64,000 nt of DNA from Porticoccus sp041395745 (GTDB lineage Bacteria > Pseudomonadota > Gammaproteobacteria > Pseudomonadales > Porticoccaceae): NCBI GenBank assembly GCA_041395745.1, contig JAWKZV010000002.1:558001-622000 (forward strand), given 5' to 3'. A program made the position numbers and the translations under genes. Positions 16,663 through 25,538 of this stretch are shown one piece after another. The stretch's first letter is position 1; each line of letters begins with the position of its first letter. Under the pieces are notes generated by a model, which had not been told where the DNA came from, made no database searches, and saw nothing but the letters and a program-made list of their open reading frames with translations.

Positions 16663-17748
16663 ATGAACCAACTGACGCTGGAGCAGGAAGTCTGCCGCCT
16701 GACAAGGCAGATTGAAGAATACCAGCTGCGCATGACCGAGCTGAAGCAGCGCAGCGACATCCAGGACGCCCTCAATGAAATCCTCAATATCTCCCTGATG
16801 CCTGTTTCTCTAGAGCAGCAGATGGAACAGATACTGCTGCTGGTGCTGGATATTCCCTGGCTATCACTGGATAAAAAAGGTTGTGTGTTTCTCTCCGATG
16901 AAAAGGGAACCCGCTTGAATATGGTGGCACACCACAACCTGGGTGAATCGCTATTGGGACTGTGTCGACAGATCCGATTTGGTCAGTGCCTGTGCGGTCG
17001 GGCAGCGGCTGCCCAGGAACTGATCTTTAGAGATTGCGTGGATCACGATCACGATATCGTCCCTGCCGGAATGAAACCCCATGGACACTACAATATGCCG
17101 ATTGTGTCCCATGGCCGTACCCTCGGCGTGCTGAACCTCTATGTTCGGGACGGTCACCAGCAGTCAGCGCTGGAGAGGGAATTTCTCGCCGCTTGTGGCA
17201 AGGCCATGGCCAGTATCATCGAGCGAAAGCGAATCGAAGAGCAGCTGCACAGGCTTTCTTTCCTGGATGAACTCACCGGCATCGCCAACCGGCGCAGCTT
17301 CATGAACCACCTGGATCAGGTGATTGACGAATCGGCCCTTCACAATCGGTTGTTTGCCGTGTTGTTTATCGATCTGGATCATTTCAAGGGCGTAAATGAT
17401 CTCCACGGCCATGAGTACGGTGATCAACTGTTGGTGGAGGCCGCGGCCCGTATCAGGGAAAGCCTGCGGGAGACAGATTTTGTCGCCCGACTTGGCGGTG
17501 ATGAGTTTGTTGCACTGCTGGAGATGGTTCCCGGCGAGGATAAGGCCCTGGATATCGCCCGCCAGTTGATCAGGGACGTCTCACAGCCCTACAGCATCAA
17601 GGGGCGCCTGTTGTCGATAGGCGCCAGTATCGGGGTCAGTCTCTACCCGCAGCACAGCAAATACTCGGAAAGCCTACTGCGAATGGCTGACTCGGCTCTT
17701 TACCAGGCCAAGGACAAGCGCGGTGATGCCTACCTGTTTCAACCCTGA
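16663..17748 (+). CDS. GAF-GGDEF diguanylate cyclase
   Basis: A 361-residue signalling enzyme predicted to make cyclic di-GMP from two GTP. A short N-terminal coiled coil (residues 1-35) is followed by a GAF sensor domain (about 45-185; note CVFLSDEKGTRLNMVAHHN and LGVLNLYVRDGH) and a GGDEF domain (about 195-361). The active site is RLGGDEFVALL. An RETD lies exactly five residues before GGDEF, so the product-inhibition I-site (RxxD) is present. The start at 16663 follows gggtg; an open frame 159 bases further upstream has no support. The GAF ligand is unknown, and no transmembrane segment is present, so it is cytoplasmic. Confidence 0.92.
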   Translation: MNQLTLEQEVCRLTRQIEEYQLRMTELKQRSDIQDALNEILNISLMPVSLEQQMEQILLLVLDIPWLSLDKKGCVFLSDEKGTRLNMVAHHNLGESLLGLCRQIRFGQCLCGRAAAAQELIFRDCVDHDHDIVPAGMKPHGHYNMPIVSHGRTLGVLNLYVRDGHQQSALEREFLAACGKAMASIIERKRIEEQLHRLSFLDELTGIANRRSFMNHLDQVIDESALHNRLFAVLFIDLDHFKGVNDLHGHEYGDQLLVEAAARIRESLRETDFVARLGGDEFVALLEMVPGEDKALDIARQLIRDVSQPYSIKGRLLSIGASIGVSLYPQHSKYSESLLRMADSALYQAKDKRGDAYLFQP

Positions 17749-17776
17749 TGCATTTTGGGCGGAAGTATTGTTTCCG

Positions 17777-18748
17777 CTAAAGTCCGAATACCGTTGTCGC
17801 CAGATAGCTGTTGTAGCCGATGTAGCAGGCCAGCAGGATTCCTCCCTCCAGGCGGTTGATACGACCGGGGCCACGGAAGCCATAACAGAACACGAACAGG
17901 GACAGTGTCAGAACAGTCATTACCGCTATATCTCGGGTCAACACTTCCGGGCCGACAGCCATCGGGTGAATGGCGCCAGCAATCCCCACCACGGCCAGGG
18001 TGTTGAAGATATTGGAGCCGAGCACATTGCCGATGGCAATGTCGTGTTCTCCCTTGCGGGTGGCGGCCAGGGAGGAAGCAAGTTCCGGCAGTGAAGTCCC
18101 TACGGCGATGATGGTCAAACCGATCACCAGATCGCTCACACCCAGGCCTTGGGCAATTTCCACCGCGCCCCATACCAGCAGTCGAGAGCTGGCGACGAGC
18201 AGCGCCAAGCCGATCAGCAGTCGCAATAGTGCCCTGTTCAGTGGCATGGTCTGAGTGGAGAGCTCTTCTTCCACTTCCTCGCCGAGAACGTCCGTCTTGT
18301 TCCGTATTCCCTGCCAGATAGTCCAGCCCATCAGCCCGGCAAATACCGCCAGTAATACCCATGCGTCGCCACGGGAAACCTGGTTATCCCAGAGCAGGGC
18401 GGCCGATAATCCGGTCAGCAGGATGAGAATTGGCAGTTCCTTGCGCAGTATCTGGGAGTGCACGGCGATTGGGCTGATCAGCGCTGTCAGTCCGAGAATC
18501 AGGGCGATGTTAGTGATGTTCGAGCCGTAGGCGTTGCCCAGCGCAATGCCCGGATTACCCTGCGAAGCAGCCAGGGCAGAAACCACCATTTCCGGAGCAG
18601 AGGTGCCAAACCCGACGATGACCATCCCGATCAGCAGTGGCGGCATGCCGAAATGATTGGCTGTTCCTGCGGCACCGTCGACAAATTGATCGGCACTCCA
18701 GACGAGAATGGCAAGGCCAGCAATGATGGCCAACAGGGAAATAAGCAT
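17777..18748 (-). CDS. Calcium/sodium antiporter, YrbG (CaCA) family
   Basis: A 323-residue inner-membrane cation exchanger with about ten helices arranged as two inverted repeats. Each repeat has the CaCA alpha motif: GFGTSAPEMVVSALAA with GNAYGSNITNIALILG in the first half, and AVGTSLPELASSLAAT with GNVLGSNIFNTLAVVG in the second. The acidic residues needed for Ca2+/Na+ binding are all there. The gene is convergent with the diguanylate cyclase. Ion specificity is inferred from the family. Confidence 0.93.
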   Translation of the reverse strand: MLISLLAIIAGLAILVWSADQFVDGAAGTANHFGMPPLLIGMVIVGFGTSAPEMVVSALAASQGNPGIALGNAYGSNITNIALILGLTALISPIAVHSQILRKELPILILLTGLSAALLWDNQVSRGDAWVLLAVFAGLMGWTIWQGIRNKTDVLGEEVEEELSTQTMPLNRALLRLLIGLALLVASSRLLVWGAVEIAQGLGVSDLVIGLTIIAVGTSLPELASSLAATRKGEHDIAIGNVLGSNIFNTLAVVGIAGAIHPMAVGPEVLTRDIAVMTVLTLSLFVFCYGFRGPGRINRLEGGILLACYIGYNSYLATTVFGL

Positions 18749-18865
18749 AGGTCGTCCTGATCAGTAAGCTTCAGGTGGGTAAGTGGGGCAGAATGATCTT
18801 ATTCGGCAGCCGAAATGGCAACTTTTTGTTGGTTGAGGAAGCTGTCCTAGAAGACTTTTACTCGG

Positions 18866-19273
18866 CTAAACCAATCTGTAGAGATAGGAAAGCATCAGGT
18901 ATTCGGTTTCAGAAATGTACCAGCCATCTACATTCTGTAGCGCATTGCATTCGTAGTCAGCCGTGATAGCAGTTACCAATTTGTCATGGTGAGCAGTGGA
19001 TTCGGGGCAACCAAGGGGCTCATCTGCTGAGATAATTGCCCAGAGTTGTTCCTCCAGAGTGTGCACTGCTGAATGTTGATCCAGGAAACAGGAAGAAATT
19101 GGTGGTGGTAGACGTGCGTTTTCTTTGAACACAAGGGCGACAATGCCCGCCAGTGCTATTTGGGGAGAATCGTCCCTGCGGTTGTATAAGAAACGGATTG
19201 AGCCAAACATGCCGAAAAAAAGAGCTGCTGTACTCTGGAAAAAAGCTCTTCTTGTTATCGGCAGATTAGACAT
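18866..19273 (-). CDS. Tat-exported small subunit of a GMC oxidoreductase
   Basis: A 135-residue protein with a twin-arginine start (ITRRAFFQSTAALFFGMFG, residues 6-24) and a C terminus VDGWYISETEYLMLSYLY that resembles the GWxLSRTE... ending of small subunits of membrane-bound sorbitol/gluconate/fructose dehydrogenases. Such subunits carry the folded flavoprotein across the membrane through Tat, since the large subunit lacks a signal. It overlaps the large-subunit gene by eight bases and is translated after it. No cytochrome c subunit follows, unlike classic three-subunit enzymes, so the electron acceptor is unclear. The family match is by pattern and is moderate. Confidence 0.72.
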   Translation of the reverse strand: MSNLPITRRAFFQSTAALFFGMFGSIRFLYNRRDDSPQIALAGIVALVFKENARLPPPISSCFLDQHSAVHTLEEQLWAIISADEPLGCPESTAHHDKLVTAITADYECNALQNVDGWYISETEYLMLSYLYRLV

Positions 19274-20873
19274 TGTGGCGGGTAGTGTGGGTCCGTTTCA
19301 GTTTTTCCGCCAGTCTAACAGATAGGGCTACGATGGTGAGAGTGGGGTTTGCCCACCCGATGGAGGGGAAAACTGAGCTGCCGATAATATAAAGATTCTC
19401 GATGCCGTGGGCTTTGCAATCCTTGTCTACGACGCCGTTTTGTGGGTCCTTGGACATTCTGGTTGTGCCTGAGTGGTGGCAACTAATGGAGTAGCTTGGA
19501 TTGTTTTTTTCCAGGTCGGAAGTGATTCTGAGTCTGCCTGAATTTGTTTTGCCCAGCATTCCTGCAAGTTCCCTGGTTGCTACTTCAAGGGTGCGTTTGT
19601 CCTCGTCACACAGTTGCCAGTCAAGTTTGATTTTTGGTAGACCAAGACTGTCCAGCTCATTGCTGAGCAGCACTCTGCTGTTGTTATTCTGAAACTGCTC
19701 CATGTTGATAGAGACACTGCATAATTGCCCGGATTTTTTTGATTCGATGTCAAACAGTCGCTCATCTGTATCAAAAATATTTTTGTAAGCGAGGTTGGCC
19801 ATGGTGTCGGCGTTGCTAACTATTTTGGAAAGCTTGGTAAGCAGGTTTTCTGGCCACCTCATGCTCGAGATATCCTGTTTGATACTCTTTAGCATCTCAA
19901 TGGATAGGTCTGGCTCAGTTCCTGTGCCAAACAAAAAAATAAAATTACCGATATTTTTTTCATTTAATAGCTTTTCTGTCGGGGCGAGGCAACCACCAAT
20001 ACGGGTTCCCTTAAAATTCTTTTCCTGAAAAAAAACTGCATCGGAAGAAACCGGTCGGTTAAACAGGATCTTTCCGATATACGTGCCAAAATGATCCATA
20101 TAACTTCTACCAACAAGATCGTGAGTGTTGGCAATTCCGTTGATGTTGTGGCGTTTTGAAAAGAGCAATATGCGCGGATTTTCAAGTCCCCCTGCGGCAA
20201 GCACATACTGCCTTGCTTTAACTTCTACCTGATGTCCCTTCAGTGAGCACAGCGATATAGAGGTGATTTTTGTCCTGTCTTCTGTGTCGACAAGTTCTTT
20301 TATATTTGCATGGAGCAGCACATGTACGTTATGGGAGCGCTTTAATTGTTCCACATATTTTTGGCCAAAACGGGTTGGTTTGCTTCTCTGGAAAAACACC
20401 GGTTTCAGCCGGGTTGTATCATCAGGGAAAGGGTTCTCTCCAGGCAGGTCGGCCCGGAGAGAGTAATTATCGTAAATGCTATCCCCGAGTTCACATAACT
20501 CTTGAGCTTTGGCGTAATAAGGCATTAGGTCGGGTTTTGACAATGGCCAGCTTGGCCATTGATCACTGCTCTCCTTGCGAAAATCATAGGAATCTAGCTG
20601 GCGACACATTCCGCCCCAATGATTTGTAGTGCCCCCAAAATATCGAAGTCGCGTCGTCTCCAACGGAAAGTCCATGAAACTGACATTTTCGCCCTTGTAG
20701 AGATTCTGAGTTGATTGTTCGTATTCCAGACTGCCGCTTTCCACCAGTAAGACGCTGAGTCCCGAATCAATTAGTTCAAGTGCGATAGTGATGCCAGCAG
20801 CTCCGGCACCCACGATGCAAATGTCGACTTCGAGAGTTGCAGGTGAATCAAATTGGTTGAGATCGGAAAGCAT
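19266..20873 (-). CDS. GMC-family FAD-dependent oxidoreductase, large subunit
   Basis: A 535-residue flavoprotein of the glucose-methanol-choline family. The FAD dinucleotide motif is ICIVGAGAAGITIALELI (about residues 19-36), with a conserved AAGGLENPRILL segment in the middle. The C terminus has the active-site histidine in CHHSGTTRM and the Asn of WANPTLTIVALSVRLAEKL. Substrate is probably a sugar, polyol or other alcohol, but cannot be read from the sequence. It is cotranscribed with the Tat small subunit. Codon use is visibly AT-richer than the flanking core genes, which suggests acquisition. No signal peptide, consistent with hitchhiker export. Confidence 0.88.
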   Translation of the reverse strand: MLSDLNQFDSPATLEVDICIVGAGAAGITIALELIDSGLSVLLVESGSLEYEQSTQNLYKGENVSFMDFPLETTRLRYFGGTTNHWGGMCRQLDSYDFRKESSDQWPSWPLSKPDLMPYYAKAQELCELGDSIYDNYSLRADLPGENPFPDDTTRLKPVFFQRSKPTRFGQKYVEQLKRSHNVHVLLHANIKELVDTEDRTKITSISLCSLKGHQVEVKARQYVLAAGGLENPRILLFSKRHNINGIANTHDLVGRSYMDHFGTYIGKILFNRPVSSDAVFFQEKNFKGTRIGGCLAPTEKLLNEKNIGNFIFLFGTGTEPDLSIEMLKSIKQDISSMRWPENLLTKLSKIVSNADTMANLAYKNIFDTDERLFDIESKKSGQLCSVSINMEQFQNNNSRVLLSNELDSLGLPKIKLDWQLCDEDKRTLEVATRELAGMLGKTNSGRLRITSDLEKNNPSYSISCHHSGTTRMSKDPQNGVVDKDCKAHGIENLYIIGSSVFPSIGWANPTLTIVALSVRLAEKLKRTHTTRHNV

Positions 20874-20990
20874 GGTGTAGGGTACAAAGTGATTTGGGGT
20901 TTCCCTAAGCTACCATAAAAGCAGAAAGGCATCAGGAATCATTCGGTCATAGAAGCCAGAAGGTGGAAATGCCGGATCGTGTGAAAACAC

Positions 20991-21806
20991 TCAGGGAACT
21001 AGCTCGTACTTTAGCTTCATTTTATCAACCGCTGGTTGATAGCCTTGCTGTGCAGACAGTTCAAGCCAATAAGCGGATTGAGCGCTGTCTTTTGGCCTGC
21101 CAACTCCAGTTTCATACATGATGGATAAAGCATACTGCGCCTCGGCACTGCCGCCCTCCGCGGCCACTGTAAACAATTCGCCTGCGCGAGCAATGTCCTG
21201 TTCCACCCCAAGCCCGGTTTCATACAGCCAGGCCAGCCGGGTTACGGCCTCGTAGTCGGGTGGGGTCGCCCCAGCCAATTCCACCAGTAGGTCCCGTGCT
21301 GGATCCACCTCTCCTCTGGCAATCAACTGCCTTACTTCGAGCATAGGGCCAGCTCTAGCGGTACCAAGGTTGATGGATTTCAGCATTTCGACCGCGTCTT
21401 CATCGCCGTCCAGTGCGGCGATGGTCAGCCAGTGAGTGGCGGTTTCGGCGCTCACCAGCTCGGGGTGATTCAGGTGCATCAACCCCACTTGATAGGCGCC
21501 CGCCCTGCTGCCTTTCTCTACCGCCAACAGGTAGTAATCTCGTGCTTTGGTGAGGTCCTGCTCAACGCCCATGCCCTGCTCGTAGAGAACGCCCAGGTTG
21601 AAAGCCGCCTCGCCGCTGCCCTTGCCGGTAATATGCAGCCACATCTCCCGGGCCGTCTCGTAGTGAGCCATCTTGAATTCCGCGTAGGCCATGTATAGCT
21701 GCATTTTGGGCTCCGCGGCCTGGAAACCCTCTGGCAGTTCGGTTTGTGCCTGGATCTGAGCTGCAATCAGTAGAGTGAGTAATATGTAACGGGTTTTGTG
21801 AAACAT
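20991..21806 (-). CDS. Sel1/TPR-repeat exported protein
   Basis: A 271-residue protein with a signal peptide (residues 1-20, cleavage near IQAQT) and repeated Sel1-like units of about 36 residues, e.g. AAFNLGVLYEQGMGVEQDLT, AGAYQVGLMHLNHPE, and AEAQYALSIMYETGVGRPKD. Such solenoids mediate protein contacts in the periplasm. No enzymatic domain is visible. It stands alone between the GMC unit and tmRNA. Partner unknown. Confidence 0.82.
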   Translation of the reverse strand: MFHKTRYILLTLLIAAQIQAQTELPEGFQAAEPKMQLYMAYAEFKMAHYETAREMWLHITGKGSGEAAFNLGVLYEQGMGVEQDLTKARDYYLLAVEKGSRAGAYQVGLMHLNHPELVSAETATHWLTIAALDGDEDAVEMLKSINLGTARAGPMLEVRQLIARGEVDPARDLLVELAGATPPDYEAVTRLAWLYETGLGVEQDIARAGELFTVAAEGGSAEAQYALSIMYETGVGRPKDSAQSAYWLELSAQQGYQPAVDKMKLKYELVP

Positions 21807-21940
21807 GGCTATTACTCTGGGAAGGAATGTCCTCAGTGTCGATCATTGAATTGAAGCAGCGTATTGGCAAAAGCACCACGGTGCTTTAGTTCAAAAAGGG
21901 AGGAGGGAGAGTCAAGAGTTGCGGCAAAGGGACGTTAACA

Positions 21941-21972
21941 AAAAAGCCCCACCGAGTGGCGGGGCTTTTTTT
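21941..21972 (-). terminator. Terminator of ssrA
   Basis: A stem gccccacc/ggcggggc with loop gagt (one A-C mismatch) is flanked by A and T runs on both sides. It lies five bases past the 3' end of tmRNA on the minus strand. Confidence 0.88.
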
Positions 21973-21976
21973 GTGT

Positions 21977-22353
21977 TGGTGGAGGCGGCGGGAATTGAAC
22001 CCGCGTCCGTCAGTCCTCTGCCGAGGGCTCTACATGCTTAGTGCAGTCTATTGAATTTAACGGGTTGCTACCCGACAGACAGGGCGTGCAAACCGCGATT
22101 CCGGATAGAGTTTAGCGAATCCACTCCGGACAAGCTTCATCGCGATCTTGTGAGTATGACACCTGATAGCCCCGAAAGGCTCCGGACGCACAAGCACGGC
22201 TCCGGTCAGATGGCACCCTACCGGGTATTAAGCGGCGAGTGCGTAGTTGTCGTCGTTGGCAACTATAGTTTGCGACTTTGGATTTACGAGATTGGTCGCC
22301 ATCTCGGCATGCACCCAGGGTTTTGTAACCGGCGTCGAATCCAAATCGCCCCC
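21977..22353 (-). ncRNA. ssrA: Transfer-messenger RNA (tmRNA)
   Basis: A 377-base tmRNA on the minus strand that rescues stalled ribosomes with SmpB. The tRNA-like ends pair (5' gggggcg with 3' cgcctcc, then ACCA). The 3' T arm reads ggttcaattcccgcc-like in complement. The tag reading frame, with resume codon GCC preceded by TAGTT, encodes ANDDNYALAA and ends at TAA, the same tag as in Pseudomonas aeruginosa. smpB is only 1.2 kb further along the same strand upstream. Any ORF drawn through this region is spurious. Confidence 0.97.
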
Positions 22354-22418
22354 TGAAGCTGTGTGCTAGTTTAGCACAGGTTAACTGTGCCCATTAGAGC
22401 TATCTTCGTGGCAAAGGT

Positions 22419-22892
22419 TCACTCTTCGATGATCTGGGCCTGCAGATAATTCTGGATGCCCACTTTGTCGATCAGCCCCAGTTGGGTTTCGAGCCAGTCC
22501 ACGTGTTCCTCTTCCGATTCAAGGATTTCGTTGAATAGGTCCCGGCTGACGTAGTCCTTGACGGAGTCGGCGTAGGCGATGGCTTCGCGCAGAACCGGCA
22601 TGGCTTCCATCTCCAGCTTGAGGTCGCACTGGAGCATTTCCTGGGTGTGTTCGCCCACGTAGAACTTGCCCAGGTCCTGAAGGTTGGGGAGGCCCTCCAG
22701 AAACAGGATGCGTTCGGTGACAGCGTCGGCGTGCTTCATTTCGTCGATGGACTCGTGGTATTCCTTTTCGGCAATTTCCTTCAGCCCCCAGTCTTTGTAC
22801 ATCTTTGCGTGAAGGAAGTATTGGTTGATGGCGCGAAGCTCGTTACCTAACACCTTGTTCAAGTACTCAATGATTTTTTTGTCGCCTTTCAT
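22419..22892 (-). CDS. bfr: Bacterioferritin
   Basis: A 157-residue iron-storage subunit forming a 24-mer with heme at subunit interfaces. All diiron ferroxidase ligands are in their usual places: E18, E51, H54, E94, E127 and H130, and the heme axial ligand M52 is present, so it is a true bacterioferritin of the catalytic, heme-binding kind. The start is the ATG giving MKGDKKIIEYLN; the longer frame upstream adds 20 residues with no family support. bfd lies 172 bases upstream on the same strand, making an iron storage and release pair. Confidence 0.97.
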   Translation of the reverse strand: MKGDKKIIEYLNKVLGNELRAINQYFLHAKMYKDWGLKEIAEKEYHESIDEMKHADAVTERILFLEGLPNLQDLGKFYVGEHTQEMLQCDLKLEMEAMPVLREAIAYADSVKDYVSRDLFNEILESEEEHVDWLETQLGLIDKVGIQNYLQAQIIEE

Positions 22893-22998
22893 AACGCTTC
22901 CTATGGGATTGGATGGATAGATGGGCCAGTGGTCCGGTAGAAGACCGATCAAGTATAGGTTACCCCGGACAGTTGGGGGCTACTACCGATTTCAGGCC

Positions 22999-23026
22999 AA
23001 AAAAAAGGACCCTGTTGAGTCCCCGG
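22999..23026 (-). terminator. Possible terminator after bfd
   Basis: On the minus strand a short stem (ggggac/gtcctt, with two G-U pairs) is followed by an eight-T run. The stem is weak but the T-tract and position between bfd and bfr are right; read-through into bfr is likely. Confidence 0.45.
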
Positions 23027-23064
23027 TTTGTTGTGGTGAGGTGAGTTGGTTAGCGAGATCAGGG

Positions 23065-23262
23065 TTATGCGGTAGCCATGACCTCAAAGTATTGGATCTC
23101 GCTGATGGCTTCCTGAAGCACCGCGTTGGCGTGGTGTGCGCACTTGCCACATTGGCCGGTGGCCCCTGTGCACTTTCTCAGGGATCTCAGGTTTGAGACG
23201 CCGTTTTCCACCGCCTCACGAATGTCCCGATCAGTTACGCCTTTACAGTTGCACACATACAT
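23065..23262 (-). CDS. bfd: Bacterioferritin-associated ferredoxin
   Basis: A 65-residue [2Fe-2S] protein that delivers electrons to bacterioferritin to mobilise stored iron. It starts MYVCNCKGVTDRDI with cysteines at 4 and 6, and the second pair is in GQCGKC (residues 38 and 41), the distinctive Bfd arrangement. It is about one residue from the typical length. Two Fur-box-like sequences lie just upstream, which fits iron-starvation induction of iron release. Confidence 0.95.
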   Translation of the reverse strand: MYVCNCKGVTDRDIREAVENGVSNLRSLRKCTGATGQCGKCAHHANAVLQEAISEIQYFEVMATA

Positions 23263-23288
23263 GGGGGGCCATGCTCCTGCCAGTTAGT

Positions 23289-23324
23289 GATAATGATTCG
23301 CAATCCTAAATGAGAGCAATTATC
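23289..23324 (-). promoter_or_regulatory. Two adjacent Fur-box-like sites upstream of bfd
   Basis: gataatgat at 23289-23297 begins one 19-base site with 12 matches to the Fur consensus, and a second abutting site ending in attatc (23306-23324) also has 12 of 19. They lie 27-62 bases upstream of the bfd start codon, where a promoter would be. fur itself is encoded 3.5 kb away in the window. Confidence 0.6.
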
Positions 23325-23522
23325 ACTGTCAAAGATTTTTTAACCGAATGCAGTTCCGTGATGGCAATGTTCGGGATGGCTTAAAGGTTGGGTGTAACAG
23401 GTATAAGTAGAGGTAAGGCTGCCGCCCGGTCCTGCGACATGAGGCCGGGTGTAGTTCTTCTTAACTGGCGTGGGTAGGTGCTGGATAGAAGGAACAGAGT
23501 CTGGGGTGACGAGTTGTTGTTC

Positions 23523-23999
23523 TTAGGTGTGGCGCATGATGCGCTGTTTCTGGCGCTCCCAGTCCCGGTTCTTTTCGGTCTCGCGCTTGTCGTGTTCCTT
23601 TTTACCCTTGGCCAGGGCGATTTCGCACTTCACCAGATGTTTTTTCCAGTAGAGGGCAGTGGCGACACAGGTGTAGCCCTTCTGGTTGACGCCGTTGAAC
23701 AAGCGGCTCAACTCCCGCTGGTTGAGCAACAGCTTGCGGGTGCGGGTGGGATCGGTGACAAAGTGGGTGGAGGCTGTGGGCAACGGGGTGATGTGTACGC
23801 CCAACAGAAAGGCCTCGCCATCTTTCAGCAGCACGTAGCTGTCCGTGAGCTGGACTTTGCCCGCCCGCAGACTTTTGACTTCCCAGCCTTTCAGCACCAG
23901 CCCTGCCTCGAATTTTTCTTCCAGGTGGTAATCGTGGCGGGCGCGCTTGTTGAGGGCGATGGTGGGACTTTGGTTGTTCTTTTTCGGTTTCTTGGCCAT
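23523..23999 (-). CDS. smpB: SsrA-binding protein SmpB
   Basis: A 158-residue protein required for trans-translation: it binds tmRNA and mimics an anticodon arm in the decoding centre. The family signatures are RHDYHLEEKFEAGLVLKGWEVKSLR (split around residues 21-45), a GVHI segment, and a basic C-terminal tail (KKEHDKRETEKNRDWERQKQ) that inserts in the mRNA channel. The ATG start gives MAKKPKKN. It is on the same strand as ssrA, with bfd and bfr between them. Confidence 0.97.
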   Translation of the reverse strand: MAKKPKKNNQSPTIALNKRARHDYHLEEKFEAGLVLKGWEVKSLRAGKVQLTDSYVLLKDGEAFLLGVHITPLPTASTHFVTDPTRTRKLLLNQRELSRLFNGVNQKGYTCVATALYWKKHLVKCEIALAKGKKEHDKRETEKNRDWERQKQRIMRHT

Positions 24000-24125
24000 G
24001 GGCCGGCATTATAAGGATTGCACCGGAGTGCGCCTATGGTTTTGTGACGGGGCTCCCCGGCAGGTCAGTTTTGCCCGGAGACGAATGCCGTTACAATCCA
24101 GTGCAAAGAGATAAGAGCGGCGCCG

Positions 24126-25538
24126 ATGACTGAACCCCAACAGACAGCAGTTGCCTCCGGTTCGGAGGGCGCTACCAGCAAGCGAGGCCTGCACGGTGCC
24201 TGGTCCAGTCGCTGGACCTTCATCATGGCGGCAACAGGCTCTGCCGTGGGGCTCGGCAATATCTGGAAATTTCCCTACATCACCGGAGAGAACGGCGGCG
24301 GCGCGTTTGTGCTGGTGTACCTGTTGTGCATACTGCTGGTGGGTATACCGGTGATGGTGGCCGAAATCATGTTGGGCCGTCGCGGTCGCCAGAGTCCCAT
24401 CAATGCCATGCGTTACCTGACGGAAGAAGCGGGTCTGCACGGCGTCTGGCATGCCATTGGCTGGCTGGGGGTGACGGCCGGGCTTATGATTCTCTCCTAT
24501 TACGCCGTGATTGCCGGTTGGGCGCTTCACTACATTGGCCAGATGGCCGCGGGGACATTTCAGGGAGCGAGTGCTGAACAGGCCGGAGCCGTGTTTGGCC
24601 AGTTGCTTGGCGATCCCGAAGAACTGATTTTCTGGCAGAGCATTTTTATGTTGCTCACCATTGGCGTGGTGGTGGGTGGTGTCACCCGGGGGCTGGGTGT
24701 GGCGGTACGCATTTTGATGCCGCTATTGTTCGTGCTCCTGGTGGTGTTGTTGGGTTTCTCCATCCAGCGCGGCGATTTCGTCCGCGGTTTCAACTTCCTG
24801 TTCAGCTTTAACTACGAAGCCCTGACCTGGGCCGGCGTGCTAGAGGCGATGGGGCATGCGTTCTTTACCCTGAGTCTCGGCATGGGTGCCATCATGGCTT
24901 ACGGGGCCTACATGCCAGATCATGCCCGCATCGGCCGCACGGTACTGGCGGTGGGTTTTCTCGATACCCTGGTGGCGTTGATGGCCGGTCTGGCGATCTT
25001 CCCCATCGTATTCGCTAATCCGTCCATTGCGGCGGGTTCAGGGCCGGGATTGATGTTTGTGAGTCTGCCGGTGGCCTTTGGCAATATGACCGGTGGACTG
25101 CTGTTTGGCAGTATCTTTTTTGTGCTGGTGACCCTGGCGGCATGGAGTTCTTCCATTTCCCTGATCGAACCGGCAGTGGCTTACCTGATAGAATCCAAGG
25201 GCTTTAACCGCGTTACCGCCAACCTGTTGCTCGGCAGCGTCGCCTGGCTGGTGGGATTGGGCAGCGTACTCTCCTTCAATGTCTGGGAGGACAAGCGGCT
25301 GGCGGGGTTCAATTTCTTTGAGTTCATGGACTTCCTCACCTCCAGTGTAATGTTGCCGCTGACGGGGTTGTTCATCGCCCTGTTCGTGGGTTGGCTGATG
25401 AAGCCGGAGGCTGTCCGTTCGGAATTGGCGGATGAATCCACCCGGGTTTATCTCACCTGGCGCTGGGTGCTGCGCTATGTCTCCCCGCTGGCGGTGCTGG
25501 TGGTATTTGTTATGGGTGTCTACAAGACGTTTTCCTGA
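24126..25538 (+). CDS. Sodium-dependent transporter, NSS/SNF family
   Basis: A 470-residue inner-membrane symporter of the neurotransmitter:sodium symporter family. The first helix has the diagnostic ATGSAVGLGNIWKFPY with unwound Gly residues, followed by NGGGAFVLVYLLC. About 11-12 helices are visible. Bacterial members carry amino acids or related amines with Na+; the substrate here is not evident. It is divergent from smpB, and its stop codon shares a base with the ratA start (tgatg), so transporter and ratA-ratB are probably cotranscribed. Confidence 0.92.
   Translation: MTEPQQTAVASGSEGATSKRGLHGAWSSRWTFIMAATGSAVGLGNIWKFPYITGENGGGAFVLVYLLCILLVGIPVMVAEIMLGRRGRQSPINAMRYLTEEAGLHGVWHAIGWLGVTAGLMILSYYAVIAGWALHYIGQMAAGTFQGASAEQAGAVFGQLLGDPEELIFWQSIFMLLTIGVVVGGVTRGLGVAVRILMPLLFVLLVVLLGFSIQRGDFVRGFNFLFSFNYEALTWAGVLEAMGHAFFTLSLGMGAIMAYGAYMPDHARIGRTVLAVGFLDTLVALMAGLAIFPIVFANPSIAAGSGPGLMFVSLPVAFGNMTGGLLFGSIFFVLVTLAAWSSSISLIEPAVAYLIESKGFNRVTANLLLGSVAWLVGLGSVLSFNVWEDKRLAGFNFFEFMDFLTSSVMLPLTGLFIALFVGWLMKPEAVRSELADESTRVYLTWRWVLRYVSPLAVLVVFVMGVYKTFS

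Noticed and set aside
22051..22356. An open frame on the plus strand across 22051-22356
   Set aside because: The region is the tmRNA gene on the minus strand, proven by the acceptor stem and tag frame.
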